Shown here: one piece after another, positions 35,877-49,198 of the stretch
How the letters are laid out: each line of letters starts with the position of its first letter
How positions within the stretch are numbered: position 1 is the first letter of the stretch
Source of the DNA: Ophiura sarsii
Taxonomy: Eukaryota; Echinodermata; Ophiuroidea; Amphilepidida; Ophiuridae
Length of the DNA stretch: 64,000 bases
NCBI GenBank assembly: GCA_035610835.1
Contig: CM069447.1
Span: 63,149,060-63,213,059 of the forward strand
Reading direction: 5' to 3'
Made by a program: the position numbers and the translations under genes
The notes under the pieces: generated by a model
Database searches by the model: none
Seen by the model: the letters and a program-made list of their open reading frames with translations, nothing else
Told to the model about the DNA's origin: nothing

Positions 35877-38800
35877 CAGTCGGCATCATTCACAAAATGA
35901 AGAAAATGTTACAACAAGGATTTGGCATCATTAACCTTAGAGGGTATAACAGCGTGGCATCAACCACAAATTAACCCTTACTGATATCCTGGCGGTCGGC
36001 ATCATTCACAAACGACGAAAATGTTACACCATGGATTTGGCATGAATTCCCTTAGTAGGTTTAATATAGTTGTAATACGGGTGTGACATCATTCCTCAAT
36101 TGACCCTACTGACATCCTGGAGGTCGGCATCATTTACAAATGAAGGAAATGTTACAACAACGACTTGGCATCATTAGCTAGTAAGTTTAATAGCTTTACG
36201 TGCGTGGCATCATTCCCTAATTGAGCCTCTACTGATATCCTGGAGGTCGGCATCATTCACAATGAAGAAAATGTTACAACAAGGACATAACATTAGTAGA
36301 TTTAAGAGCTATACGTGCGTGGCATCATTCCCCAATTTACCCTACTGACATCCTGGTAGTCGCATCATTTACAAAAGAAGAAAATGTTACAACAAAGACT
36401 TGGCATCATTCACATTAGTAAGTTTAATAGCTTTACGTGCGTGGCATCATTCCCCAATTGACTCGACTGATATCCTGGAGGTCGGCATCATTCAAAAATG
36501 AAGATAATGTTACAACAAGGACTTGGCATAATTTACCTTAGTAAGTTTATTAGCTATAAGTGCGCGACATCATTCCCCAATTTACCCTACTGACATCCTT
36601 GTTGTCGGCATCATTCACAAAAGAAGAAAATGTTACAACAAAGACTTGGCATCATTTACATTAGTAAGTTTAATAGCTTTACGTGCGTGGCATCATTCCC
36701 TAATTGAGCCTCTCTGATATCCTGGAGGTCGGCATCATTCACAAATGAAGAAAATGTTACAACAAGGACATAATTTACATTAGTAGATTTAAGAGCTATA
36801 CGTGCGTGGCATCATCCCCCAATTTACCCTACTGACATCCTGGTAGTCGGCATAATTTACAAAGAAGAAAATGTTACAACAAAGATTTGGCATAATTTAC
36901 CTTAGTAAGTTTAATAGCTATAAGTGCGCGACATCATTCCCCAATTGACCCTATTGACATCCTTGTTCGTCGGCATCATTCACAAAAGAAGAAAATGTTA
37001 CAACAAAGACTTGGCATCATTTACCTTAGTAAGTTTAATAGCTATACGTGCGTGACATCATTCCCCAATTGACTCTACTGATATCCTGGGGGGTCGGCAT
37101 CATTCACAAATGAGAAAATATTACTACAACAAGGACTTGGCATAATTTACATTAGTAGATTTAAGAGCTATACGTGCGTGGCATCATTGCCCAATTTACC
37201 CTACTGACATCCTTGTTGTCGGCATCATTCACAAAAGAATAAAATGTTGCAACAAAGACTTGGCATCATTTACCTTAGTAAGTTTAATAGCTATACGTGC
37301 GTGACGTCAATCCCCAATTGACCCCCTGACATCTTGGAGGTTGGCATCATTTACAAATAAAGAAAATGTTGCAACATGGGTTTGGCATCATTTATATTAG
37401 TAGCTATAACAGCTACGGGCGAGACATCATTCTCCAATTGATAACACCGACATCATAGAAGTCGGCATCATTTACAAATGAAGGAAATGTTACAACAAGC
37501 ATTTGGCATCACTTACCTTAGTAGGTTTAATAGCTTTACGTGCGTGACGTTATTCCCCAATTGACCCTACTGATATCCTGGATGTCGCATCATTCACAAA
37601 TGACGAAAATGTTACAACATGGATTTGGCATCCTTAGTAGGTTTAATAGTAATACGGGCGTGACATCATTCTCCAATTGACCCTACTGACAACCCGGAGG
37701 TCAGCATCATTCACAAACGACAAAAAATGTTACAACATGGATTTGACATCAGTTTCATTGGTACGTTTAATAGTTATACGGGCGTGACATCATTCTCCAA
37801 TTGACCCTACTGACAACCCGGAGGTCGGCATCATTCACAAACGACAAGAAATGTTACAACATGGATTTGACATCAGTTTCATTAGTACGTTTAATAGTGT
37901 ATACGGACGTGACATCATTCTCCAATTGACCCAACTGACAACCTCGATATCCTGGTGGGCGGCATCATTCACAAATGAAGGAAATGTTTCAACAATGACT
38001 TGGAACCATTAACCTTAGTAGGCCAACTATACGGGTGACATCATTCCCCAATTGACCCTACTGACATCCTGGAGGTCGGCATCATTTACAAAGGAAGGAA
38101 ATGTTACAACAAGCATTTGGCATCATTAACTAGTATGTATAACAGCTATATTCGCGTGACATCATTCCCCAATTGACACTACTAACAGCCCTGAGTTCGG
38201 AATCATTCACAATGGAAGAAAAGATTACAACAAGGACATGGAATCATGTACCTTAGTAGGTTTAATAGCTCTACATGCGTGACATCATTCCCAAATTAAC
38301 CCTACTGATATCGGAGGTCGGCATCATTCACAAATGAAGAAAATGTTCCATAAGGACGTGTCATCATTTACCTTAGCAGGTTTAATAATAATAATGTATA
38401 CGGGCGTGACATCATTCCCCAATTGACCCTACTGACATCTTGGAGGTTGGGATCATTTAATAAAGAAAATGTTGTAACATGGGTTTGGCATCATTTATAT
38501 TAGTAGCTATTAACAGCTATACGGGCGAGACATCATTCTCCAATTGATAACACCGACATCATAGAAGTCGGCATCATTTACAAATGAAGGAAATGTCACA
38601 ACAATAATTGGCATCATTTACATTAGTAATAGCTTTACGTGCGTGACATCAATTTCATTAGTACGTTTACATGGTTTAATAGTGTATTCGGGCGTGACAT
38701 CATTCTCCAATTGACTCTACTGACAACCTGGAGGTCGGCATCATTCAGAAACGAAGAAAGTGTTACAACAAGGATTTAACAACAAGGATTTGGCATCATT

Positions 38801-41800
38801 TACCTTAGTAGGTTTAGTTGCTTTTCGTGCCTGACATCATTCCCCATTTGACCTGACCCTGGAAGTCGGCATCATTCACAATTACAAATGAAGAAATGTT
38901 ACAATAAGGATATGGCATCATTTGCCTTAGTAGGTACTGAGCTATACGGGTGTGACATCATTCACATAGGAAGAAAATACAACAAGGATTTGGCATCATT
39001 TACTTATACGGGTGTGACATCGTTCCCCAATTGACTCTACTGACATCCTGGAGGTCGGCATCATTCACAAATGAATGAGATGTTACAACAAGCATTTGGC
39101 ATCATTAATCTTAGTAGGATATTTAGCTATACGTGCGTGGTATCATTCCCCAATTTACCCTAGTGATATCCTGGTGGGCGGCATCATTCACAAATGAAGG
39201 AAATGTTCCAACAATGACTTGGAACCATTAACCTTAGTAGGCCAAGTATACGGGTGACATCATTCCCCCATTGACCCTACTAACAACCTGGAGGTCGGCA
39301 TCATTCACAAAGGAAGAAAATGTTACAACAAGGACTTGGCATCATTTACCTTAGGTTTAATAGCCATACATGCGTGACATCATTCCCCAATTGACCCTAC
39401 TGATATCCTGGATCCATTACTCATTCACAATCGACGATAATGTTACAATATGGATTTGGCATCAATTTCCTTAGTAAGTTTAATAGTTATAAGGGTGTAA
39501 CATCATTCCCCAATTTACCCTACTGACATCCTGGAGGCTCGGTCGGCATCATTTACAAATGAAGAAAATGTTACAACAAGGACTTGGGATCACAGTATAA
39601 CAGCTATACGTGACTGACATCATTCCCCAATTGAACCTTCTGATATCCTGGATGTCGGCATCAGTCCCAAATGAAGGAATGTCTACAAAACAAGCATTTG
39701 GCATCATTTACCATTACCGTAAACAGCTATTATTTACGTGGAGTGGAATCATTCCCCAATTGACCCTACCAACAGCCTAGCTTTACGTGCGTGGCATCAT
39801 TCCCTAATTGAGCCTCTACTGATATCCTGGAGGTCGGCATCATTCACAAATGAAGAAAATGTTACAACAAGGACATAATTAGATTTAAGAGCTATACGTG
39901 CGTGGCATCATTCCCCAATTTACCCTACTGACATCCTCTACTGACATCCTGGTAGTCGGCATCATTTACAAAAGAAGAAAATGTTACAACAAAGACTTGG
40001 CATCATTTACATTAGTAAGTTTAATAGTTTTACGTGCGTGGCATCATTCCCCAATTGACTCGACTGATATCCTGGAGGTCGGCATCATGCACAAAGGAAG
40101 AAAATGTTACAACAAGGACTTGGGATCACAGTATAACGGCTATACGTGACTGACATCATTCTCCAATTGACCCTTCTGATATCCTGGAGGTCGGCATCAT
40201 TCACAAATGAAGGAAATGTCTACACTAAGCATTTGGCATCATACCATTACCGTAGTAGGTATAACAGCTATTATTTACGTGGAATCACTTCCCCAATTGA
40301 CACTACTAACAGCCTGGAGGTCGGCATCATTCACAAGGAAGAAAACATTACAACAAGGACTTGGCATCATTTACATTAGTAGGTATAACAGCTATATACG
40401 GGTGTGACATCATTCCCCAACTGACCGTGATGACATCCTGGAGGTTGGCATCATTCACAAATGAAGGAAATGTTACAACAAGTATTTGGCATCATTTACC
40501 TTAGTATGTTTAAAAGCTTTTACTATACATGCGTGGCATCACTTCCCCAATTGACTCTACTGATATCCTTGAGGTCGGCATCATTCACAAATGAAGAAAA
40601 TGTTACAACAATGTTTAGCATAATTTAAATTAGTAGGTGTAAGAGCTATACGTGTCATTCCCCAATTGACCCTACTGACATCTCGGGTAGTCGGCATCAT
40701 TCACAAAAGAAGAACATGTTACGACAAAGACTTGGCATCATTTACCTTAGTAGGTCTAACAGCTGTACGTGCGTGGCATCAACCACAATTGACCCTTACT
40801 GATATCCTGGCGGTCGGCATCATTCACAAACGACGAAAAATGTTACACCATGGATTTGGCATGAATTCCCTTAGTAGGTTTAATATAGTTGTAATACGGG
40901 TGTAACATCATTCCCCAATTGACCCTTCTGATATCCTGGAGGTCAGCATACTTCACAAATGAAGAACATGTTACAACACGCATTTGGCATCATTTAACTT
41001 GTATGTATAACAGCTATATTTGCGTGACATCATTCCCCAATTGACCCTACTAACAATCTCGAGGTCGGCATCATTCAGAAAGGAAGAAAATGGTACAACA
41101 AGGACTTGGCATAATTTAACTTGTATGTAAGTAACAGCTATATTTGCGTGACATCATTCCCCAATTGACCCTACTAACAATCTCGAGGTCGGCATCATTC
41201 AAAAAGGAAGAAAATGTTACAACAAGGACTTGGCATCATTTACCTTAGTAGGTTTAATAATAATAGCTGTACATGCGTGATATCATTCCCCAATTGACCT
41301 TATATCCTAGAGGTCGGCATCATTCACAAATGAAAAAAGAAATGTTCAAACAAGGACTTGGTATAATTTACATTAGTAGGTTTAAGAGCTATACGTGCCT
41401 GGCATCATTACACAATTGACCCTACTGATATCCTAGAGGTCGGCATCATTCACAAATGAAGAAAATGTTACAGTAAGGATTTGACATCATTTACCTTTAG
41501 TAGGTATAACAGCTATACAGGTGTGACATTATTCCCCAATTGACCCTACTGACATCCTGGTTGTCGGCATCATTCACAAAAGAAGGAAATGTTACAACAA
41601 GGACCGTTGGCATCATTTACCTTAGTATGTTTAATAGCTTTACGTGCGTGACATCATTCCCAACTTAAAACCCTACTAATATCCTTGAGGTCGGCATCAT
41701 TCAAAAGTGAAGAAAATGTTACAAGGGTTTGGCATCATTTATAGAGCAGCTATTACAGCTATACGGGCGAGACGTCATTCTCCATTGATAATACCGACAT

Positions 41801-42639
41801 CAAAGAGGTCGGCATCATTCAAAAATGAAGGAAATGTTACAACATGCATTTGACATCATTTACCTTAGTAGCTTAAATAGCTATACGGGCGTGACATCAT
41901 TCCCCAATTGAACCTACTGATATCCTGGAGGTCGGCATCATTTACAAACGACGAAAATGTTACAACATGGATTTGGCATCAATTTCATTAGTAGGTTTAA
42001 TAGTAATACGAGCGTGACATCATTCTACAATTGACCCTACTGACAACCCGGAGGTCGGCATCATTCACAAACGACAAAAATGTTACAACATGGATTTGGC
42101 ACCAATTTCATTAGTACGTTTAATAGTTATACGGGCGTGACATCATTCTCCAATTGACCCTACTGACAACCTGGAGGTTGGCATCATTTACATTAGTAGG
42201 TTTAATAGCTATATGGGTCTGTCATCATTTCCCAATTAACCATTCTGATATCATGGAGGTCGGCATCATTCACAAATGAAGAAAATGTTACAACAAGGAT
42301 TTGGCATCATTTACTTAGAGGGTATAACAGCTATACGGGTGTCACATCATACATGCGTGACATCATTCCCCAATTGACCCTACTGATATCCTGGAGGTCG
42401 GCATCATTTAAAGGAAGAAAATAATCCAACAATGACTTGGTATCATTAATTACCTTAGTAGGTAGCAATACGTGTGTGGCATCATACCCGAATTGACCCA
42501 ACTAACAACCTGGAGGTCGGCATCATTCACAAAGGAAGAGGACTTGGCATCATTTACCTTAGTAGGTCTACTATTCATACATGCGTGACATCATCCCCCA
42601 ATTGACCCTACTGATATCCTAAAGGTCGGCATCATTTAA

Positions 42640-42996
42640 AGGTAGATGACCCGATCACATTTCCGATTTTCAACTTGAAGTTTTCTATTCTACATGAAAG
42701 GTCATCCTTAAAAAAGTCGTGTTCCAAAGTTTGAGTTGCATAGCTCTAATGGTTCTTATTTTAGACGCACAAGATGCTGTGAACTGTACCCATTGAGTAG
42801 TACACAAACTATATCGGTGGTCACCACCATTCGCGGTAATTCGACGCTATTTCATCGATTTCTCCGTAATTATACCGATTTAGGCCGTCAAATTTCAGTA
42901 TGATGATGAGAAAAATACGAGCTTTCATATGATATGAAAATCTCCGTATGTTTGAAATAATTCTGTGTTACGAAAATGTGATCGGGTCATCTACCT
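42640..42996 (-). mobile_element. 357-bp TTAA MITE inserted in the 123-bp satellite
   Basis: Ends aggtagatgacccgatcaca, complemented at the right. TTAA flanks lie at 42636-42639 and 42997-43000. Removing it with one TTAA restores the satellite phrase ggcatcatttaaatgaagaa, which also occurs uninterrupted at about 43347. It is an inverted relative of 20908-21252. Confidence 0.9.
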
Positions 42997-43618
42997 TTAA
43001 ATGAAGAAAATGTTCCAACAAGGACTTGGAATCATTTACCTTAGTAGGTTTATCTATACGTGCGTGGCATCATTCCCCAATTGACCCTAGTGATATCCTG
43101 GTGGGCGGCATCATTCACAAATGAAGGAAATGTTCCAACAAGGACTTGGAACCATTTACCTTAGTAGGCCAACTATACGGGTGACATCATTCCCGAATTG
43201 ACCCAACTAACTACCTGGAGGTCGGCATCATTCACAAAGGAAGAAAATGTTACAAGGACTTGGCATCATTTACCTTAGTAGGTTTAATAGCCATACATGC
43301 GCGACATCATTCCCTACTGATTGACCCTACTGATATCCTGGAGGTCGGCATCATTTAAATGAAGAAAATGTTCCAACAAGGACTTGACATCATTTACCTT
43401 ATTAGTAGGTTTAGCAATACGTGTGTGGCATCATTCCCCAATTGACCCTAGTGATATCCTGGTGGGCGGCATCATTCACAAATGAAGGAAATGTTCCAAC
43501 AAGGACTTGGAACCATTTACCTTAGTAGGTATGAAAGCGATACTTGCGTGACATCATTCCCTAATCGACCCTACTAACAGCCTGGAGGTCGGCATCATTC
43601 ACAAATGAAGAAAATGTT

Positions 43619-44596
43619 GCAATTTGGAGATAGATTTAAAAAAATTAGGGCCCCAGTTTTAGCTATTTGGAGCACCATTTTGCAGCCTACCACTTGTAGA
43701 CAACTGCCATTTTGCATTATCTAGGTGTCAACTTGTTTTGTCCATAAATCAGTCGTTTATATGTTACTATTATTTTCATTCACACATTTTGTCTACTCAT
43801 TCGGTATACACTCATAATATAAGAGGACAAAACTACAAATGCTTTTAATCAATGCAAGTACACGAGTTGGAGAATAAACGTTCTGTTTAAGATATGGCCA
43901 TGTCTTACAGACGCTACCATTACGTAAACATGATGGGTCTCTTATGTTACATGAGGAGTAAACACAATGCCGGGTCTAAAACAAAACATTTATTCACATT
44001 AGCATCACTAAATTTGTCATATAATTTAATTTTCGAACAATTCATTACAATGCAATTATTTGTTTCCTTCACCTGCCACATTTCAAACAACTCAGGATAA
44101 TTAACCAAAATATCAGTCTTCTCAAGTTCTCACCACAATTAAAATATAGTGATTTACGGTGAATGCAATTATTCCTGTAAACAACATTAAACACGACTTT
44201 TCAATTGTTATTAGCATCATTATTTTATTTTAATGCAGGCTAAATAATTGATTCATAAAAGAATTACCCGGTGAAAACGTTGAACTCTAGATGGAACATT
44301 TGTTATTAACTACATCCCTAGTATATTATTTTGAAGATGCTCTCCCAGCAACCAGAGCGTCGCTTTACCATCGCAGGTACGTGGCCCTACATCCCATCCC
44401 AACTGTTATATTGTCTCATATAATATGTAGCAATCAATCTGATGAAACTGCAAAATCATCACAGCTGTTTACAAAATTAATAACACACACATTTAGGCGG
44501 GTTTACCATTAAAACAATTTATTATTTCTTTTTTATCCAGTAAACATAACCATATAAAACAAGGCAAATTACAAACAATCAGAAATGCTGCTAATG
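43619..44596. other. Unassigned sequence right of the satellite
   Basis: AT-rich. Open frames at 43894-44100 and 44291-44512 show no motif or splice context. Nothing else recognised. Confidence 0.4.
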
Positions 44597-45585
44597 TACG
44601 AGGGTCATTCAATAAGTTCTACCTCCTACCTGATAACTTTGTTATTATATAAGCCAGTCTTATGAAATATTACACAATTGCAGCTTGGAATCTCAGCTAC
44701 AAATCCATAGTACAATAATCTGAGTAATGGTTTACTTTTCTGTATATGCAGAACCTATCGGTCAATTATATCCGTCCTAAATGTCAGATATCTCTTGAAC
44801 AGACTATTAATAATAAAGGTGACTGATTTTTCAGAAAAAATATGCCCTTTGATTAGCCAGAACCAAATCCGGACAACCATTAATTTTACCCTCCCTTAGA
44901 GAACCCTGCAAAAGTCATATTTGAATTTCATAAGAAGTAAGAGATCTTCAATATACAGGACTAAAGGAGGGATTATAAGTCTCTCAAAGAGATAATTTTA
45001 TATTATTGCCTACCTGATTGTCCATTCTGAAGGTTGTACATAAGGAAAACGCAAAAGGTACCTATTATGTTAAAGATTTCACATACGAGGCATCACCATG
45101 ACTTAACTGGTAACAATGAAAATTTGCCCAATTAGCAGTATTCCAATATGCCAAAGGCATATAATCAATACATTCGAGTTGATTTACACAATTTGCAAGC
45201 CCGCAGGTGTTAATATTGCTTACAATCTCATGTATACATGGATAATACTGTAATATATTCAGATACCATTTATGGATTTCCATTTTAAATATTTAAACCA
45301 TGCTTTTATATCTAACCACACACTACCCCCCCCCCCCCCCCCCCCCAACAACAACAACAAAAACGACCCATGTATTTATTTTTAAGGTAATTTTCCGTTT
45401 CCGTTGTCCAAAATCTCTCTCTGGCTTTGACCCCATTGTAACAAAAGTGAGACAGGTATCAATTATAATTTACCATAAATGTGTAGAAGATGATTACGAG
45501 CTATAATCATGACAATGTCATAAGGCTGACATTCATATAGCGATGTTATGAGTAAGGAGGTAGAACTTATTGAATGACCCTCGTA
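44597..45585. mobile_element. Mariner-like non-autonomous element
   Basis: Exact TIR cgagggtcattcaataagtt continuing ctacctcct, complemented at 45553-45585, with TA at both flanks. TIRs starting cgagggtcattcaa and TA targets are typical of mariner/Tc1-type elements. Inner arms continue with weaker similarity (cagtcttatgaaat versus cagccttatgacat). About 990 bp long, near full mariner length, but no transposase frame or D,D(34)D pattern is readable. A C-run plus acaacaacaa microsatellite lies at 45327-45361. Confidence 0.75.
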
Positions 45586-45593
45586 TATAAACT

Positions 45594-46095
45594 GCTCAAA
45601 AAAAGTTTGGAAATTTGTATTCAATCGCCATTTTTTTGAATATTTTGTGATATATTCATATTGTGAATCATATCAATGTAAAGCTGATAATGTTCTTCTT
45701 TTTAATGATATCTTCTTTTGTAGCAATCACTTGTTTCAGTGCTTAGCCATATGCTTGAGAATGGGGGGAGGTCGCATTCAAAATGTGCCAAATTCCCCAC
45801 TATTCTGCGCTCTTTGCCGTCTGATAAATGAAGTGTTACATTGACCACACAGTGTAAAGTGATGCTCTATTGACTTTTAAGCATAAATAGTGCTGATTTT
45901 GGCACATTCAAATTGAGACCTCTGTATGTTCTCAAGCAAGTGGCAGAGCACTGGAACAAGGCATTGCTATTGGGTATCATCGTAAAGATGAACACACTCA
46001 GCTTTTCATTGATATATGTAACACAGTATGGAAATATCCCGAGATATTTGAACATTTTGTGATTGAAAACAAATTCCGAACTTTTTTTGGGCGGG
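45594..46095. mobile_element. ~500-bp fold-back element
   Basis: gctcaaaaaaagtttggaaa at the left pairs with ttccgaactttttttgggc at the right. An inner pair (45722-45812 with 45880-45970) shares cagtgcttagccatatgctt versus cagtgctctgccacttgctt. Arms are long and imperfect. It starts 8 bp beyond the mariner-like element. Confidence 0.65.
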
Positions 46096-46986
46096 TTAAT
46101 TTGCTTAAAAACATTCACGGTTCTAAATTATACAGAGTTTTGGCAAAACCCTTACTTTTGGACAGGTTTCAATAAAGTATTTGATCGGTCAGCAAATGAG
46201 AATGTTATATTTACAATACATTACTGCAAGAATGGAAAGCACTGTTATTTGTTTTGTATTTCATGCAAATCGATCTTTGTCATTTAGAGGATATGAAAAA
46301 TCACATATTTTGAAATTTACTCTTTTCTGACTTGTCAAACAAATCCAATGTTAATTCAGCGTAGGTCTTACTTACGTTGCACCTAGCGTGTCCATAAGGC
46401 TATCGGTAATGAATTCAAAGTTTCCTGTTGGAGGTTTTGAAAACCTGACGAGGTCGCTATTCATTATTCATTATTTAGCATTATTCATTATTTAGCATTA
46501 CATTAAGATTTGCCGTAATTCAACTTACGATAAGCGACTATTTCATCAAGTACCTTTTATTTTGCATAGTATATTAAAGAGGGGTCACCCAGACCATTGA
46601 TGAATTATCTGCTGCAATAGACAAATACAAATCATGGACTATGGGTGAAAAAATTGCTCTGGCCCACGGCGTATGCTAAAAGTAGCCCAAAATTGCCAAG
46701 TCAAGGAAATAAGCGGGCGACAGGCGCCGTTCAGCGCCCGTCGGACGGCAAAAGGCGCCCGTATTGGCAAAAAAATGAAGAGTACAGGCGCCTATAATTT
46801 CACCATTTTGGCGCCCGTTGTCAGACCTGGTTTGACACGAAGGAATTCATAATTGTTTGTTTACATCTTCTTACGATCGCGCGCCATTTTGTTATGATTC
46901 CTCGTGTCCGTGGTGCACCACTAGTTTTTTTGTTGGCGCTTTTTCGTAACACTCAGCGACATGGAAACAAGACTAGCATCAAATGT
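46096..46986. other. Unassigned sequence up to the gap
   Basis: No supported gene. A small cluster of ggcgcc(c) words at 46718-46815 suggests a decayed GC-rich repeat. Confidence 0.4.
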
Positions 46987-47086
46987 NNNNNNNNNNNNNN
47001 NNNNNNNNNNNNNNNNNNNNNNNNNNNNNNNNNNNNNNNNNNNNNNNNNNNNNNNNNNNNNNNNNNNNNNNNNNNNNNNNNNNNNN
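46987..47086. other. Assembly gap of exactly 100 N
   Basis: A run of exactly 100 undetermined bases, the usual placeholder for a gap of unknown size. Any reading frame across it is meaningless. Sequence just after it (47087-47141) matches the 26050-26115 repeat. Confidence 0.99.
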
Positions 47087-47179
47087 ACTGTTTTCGTGAA
47101 TTTGTTTTGAGATCAAAGGTTTTTGTTCTGGTCTGAGGAATTGCGCCCCTTCGGGACAATTCCGATTGATCATGTTTCC

Positions 47180-48220
47180 TTAAATTTCAAAAGTCGTTGT
47201 AAACAGTTGGCACGACCATTCCAAAAACAACACACACTGCGGTTGCGGCATCGCGTAGCGCGTAAATACACTATCCGCGTGGTGCGGTTCGATCGGCGTG
47301 CTGGTTGCCCATAGCAGCGTTGTTTTACTCAAATTTGCTACTGTACTTAAGGTATGGGGGAGTTGTTGAAAAATCCATAACTGGAGGAGATCATAATTTT
47401 CCTGGAATGACAAGGTGGCCTGTTCTTGGTTTAATGGGTCAAAGGAGTTGCTAACTTTGATGGCATACTGTTCCTGCAGGTCTTTGTCATGGCACAGCGC
47501 TTTGAAGTTCAACCGGAGTTTAACTTTTGCTGTGATGGTTCTATCGTCTAATCCTACAGTTGCAAGTGTGCTATCAGCTTTCAACATTTTGAACGGAGTT
47601 GATCCATTTCCTTCTTTACTAAGATGTAATCTAGTTGAGCCCTTGAAGAATATTCTTCTGTGTGGTTTCCTGAATTTGGTGTTCGTTACAACAAGATTGA
47701 AGCTATTCAGAAGGTAGGAGCCATTCCAATTGGTTGATTGGTCGAATGAAAACAGGACGTCATCAGCATGGTCAGTGATTAGTTTAGCATTAAAGTAATA
47801 TCAGTACCATATTATGAGCAGGAATGTTTCTAAGGGCGTCAGACAGTTTTTTGTAGAAGGTGATCACATCCTCCTTCATTGGAACAGTTTGTTGGGCTGT
47901 AAAAAACTTATGATAGTGGTGGCTGAACTCCAGTGAATGAGGCAGTCATGATTCTTTGACTGCATCTCTTAACGGATGTCAGGCATTTACGTGAATAATT
48001 GTTCATCAGTAGTCCTACTCCTCCGTTGGCAGCTCCGTTTATGTTCTTTGTAGCAAGGGTCAAGTGTTTTGGATACTTTTGCGTAGGCTCTTTGTCACCC
48101 TCATGCAACCAAGCGGTGTTCCTGGATGCAGATAACATCGATGCCAAACTTTCACCCGCATTATGTGGCTGTTTAAGGGTCCTGGTGTTAAAGGACTGAC
48201 TTTGACTTTGCAGGGGTTTT
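47180..48220 (-). pseudogene. Decayed LINE endonuclease (EEP) and linker
   Basis: Reading the minus strand from 48220 down, pieces of an apurinic-type LINE endonuclease appear in shifting frames. FGIDVICIQEHRLV lies near 48105-48150; GAANGGVGLLMN and RIMTASFTG at 47935-48035; CSNEEDVITFYKKLSDALRN near 47825-47885. NTKFRKPHRR and the catalytic-loop region are degraded near 47650-47700. KVKLRLNFKAL and the NSFDPLN linker, which in intact elements leads to the reverse transcriptase, follow at 47430-47530. The CIQEHR and GGVG blocks are characteristic of this LINE endonuclease class. Several frameshifts and stops make it dead, and the reverse transcriptase is absent. Confidence 0.75.
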
Positions 48221-49198
48221 GACCCCGGGTGCTATAAGTTTGCTACCATCATTCTTTCTTGGCTAGTGGAGTTTTGTCGCATATCCTCTTGTAGACCGAA
48301 ACAGCAGAAGTACCACTAAAACCATTGAATAATATATCCTCGATATAGAAGAGGGAGGATTCATTCCGAAAGTTCGTCAACAGAGGGCATTATAACTCAA
48401 GATTGCTCATAATTTATCTTTCTTTTATTGCAGGACATTGTGATATAACAAAAAGACACCACAACTGTCCATGTATTATCTATATAGAAATCCTAATATA
48501 TCAGAAGAAAAGTCTCGAAAATGACATATTTTGAGTGGCAACAATATAAACACCATATATTTCAAATACATACAAACTACTACGCTTAAAATAGCGACAA
48601 AACAACCTTTCAAGTATTATATACTATGTAGTAAATTAATGTTAGAGGGATGACATTATAATTATACTTATACCTAAATCATTAGGACACTTGGTTACGG
48701 TGTACGATTCCTCCAAGATATTTAATTAGGAGTGTATTATGTATTATGTGTATCATGCTTTCAGTTTAATAAATGTGTTGCCGGATCCCTTCTCATTAAT
48801 AAGTTCCATGTGAAATTGAAGAAAGTTTTGAATTTTGAGTTTTATTTTGACACCATGACTGTCATATTATAAATGAAAACCATCAACCTTTTCTATACTT
48901 TTTCAATGCACATGGTCTGGCACACTTCACAGTTCTTTCATTTCATTATATTATTTCATCGACATATTAATCAACTGATTACAGACCGTTCGACAATTTA
49001 TAAACCAAATATTGCATGCCAAATTGTATTTAAAGAAAGTTAAACTATAGCCTATCACTCGGCCAAATCTGGATTGTTCCATTACCCTCGTGCAATGAAG
49101 AAGATCATTCTTTGACATTATGATAAAGTATTTATTCTCGAACTCAAAGGCATACAATCACATGGCTCAAACCCAGGGCTCAAACGAATCATTAGGTT
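48221..49198. other. Unassigned AT-rich sequence
   Basis: No exon, RNA gene or inverted repeat recognised. Confidence 0.4.

Larger units (their letters stand above)
32968..43618 (+). repeat. 123-bp satellite array (3 x 41-bp subunits), ~75 monomers
   Basis: The typical monomer has three parts, each opening with g(a/g)catcatt: catcattccccaattgaccc to tcctggaggtc, then ggcatcattcacaaatgaag to caaggactt, then ggcatcatttaccttagtag to atacgtgcgt. Each part is about 41 bp. Monomers are noticeably diverged, with small indels. The array is interrupted by foreign sequence at about 33017-33785, 35487-35876 and 42640-42996. Short open frames in it are by-products of the repeat. No transcription signal is visible. 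Confidence 0.95.

Noticed and set aside
39898..40905. Series of 66-83 codon frames with similar peptides (HKRRKCYNKDL type)
   Set aside because: They repeat because the 123-bp satellite monomer is a multiple of three; indels break them constantly and divergence shows no coding pattern.
44597..45585. Intact mariner transposase expected between the mariner-like ends
   Set aside because: Searched both strands by eye; no frame longer than about 72 codons and no catalytic motif pattern.
46894..47173. Open frames crossing the N run
   Set aside because: They translate the 100-base assembly gap.
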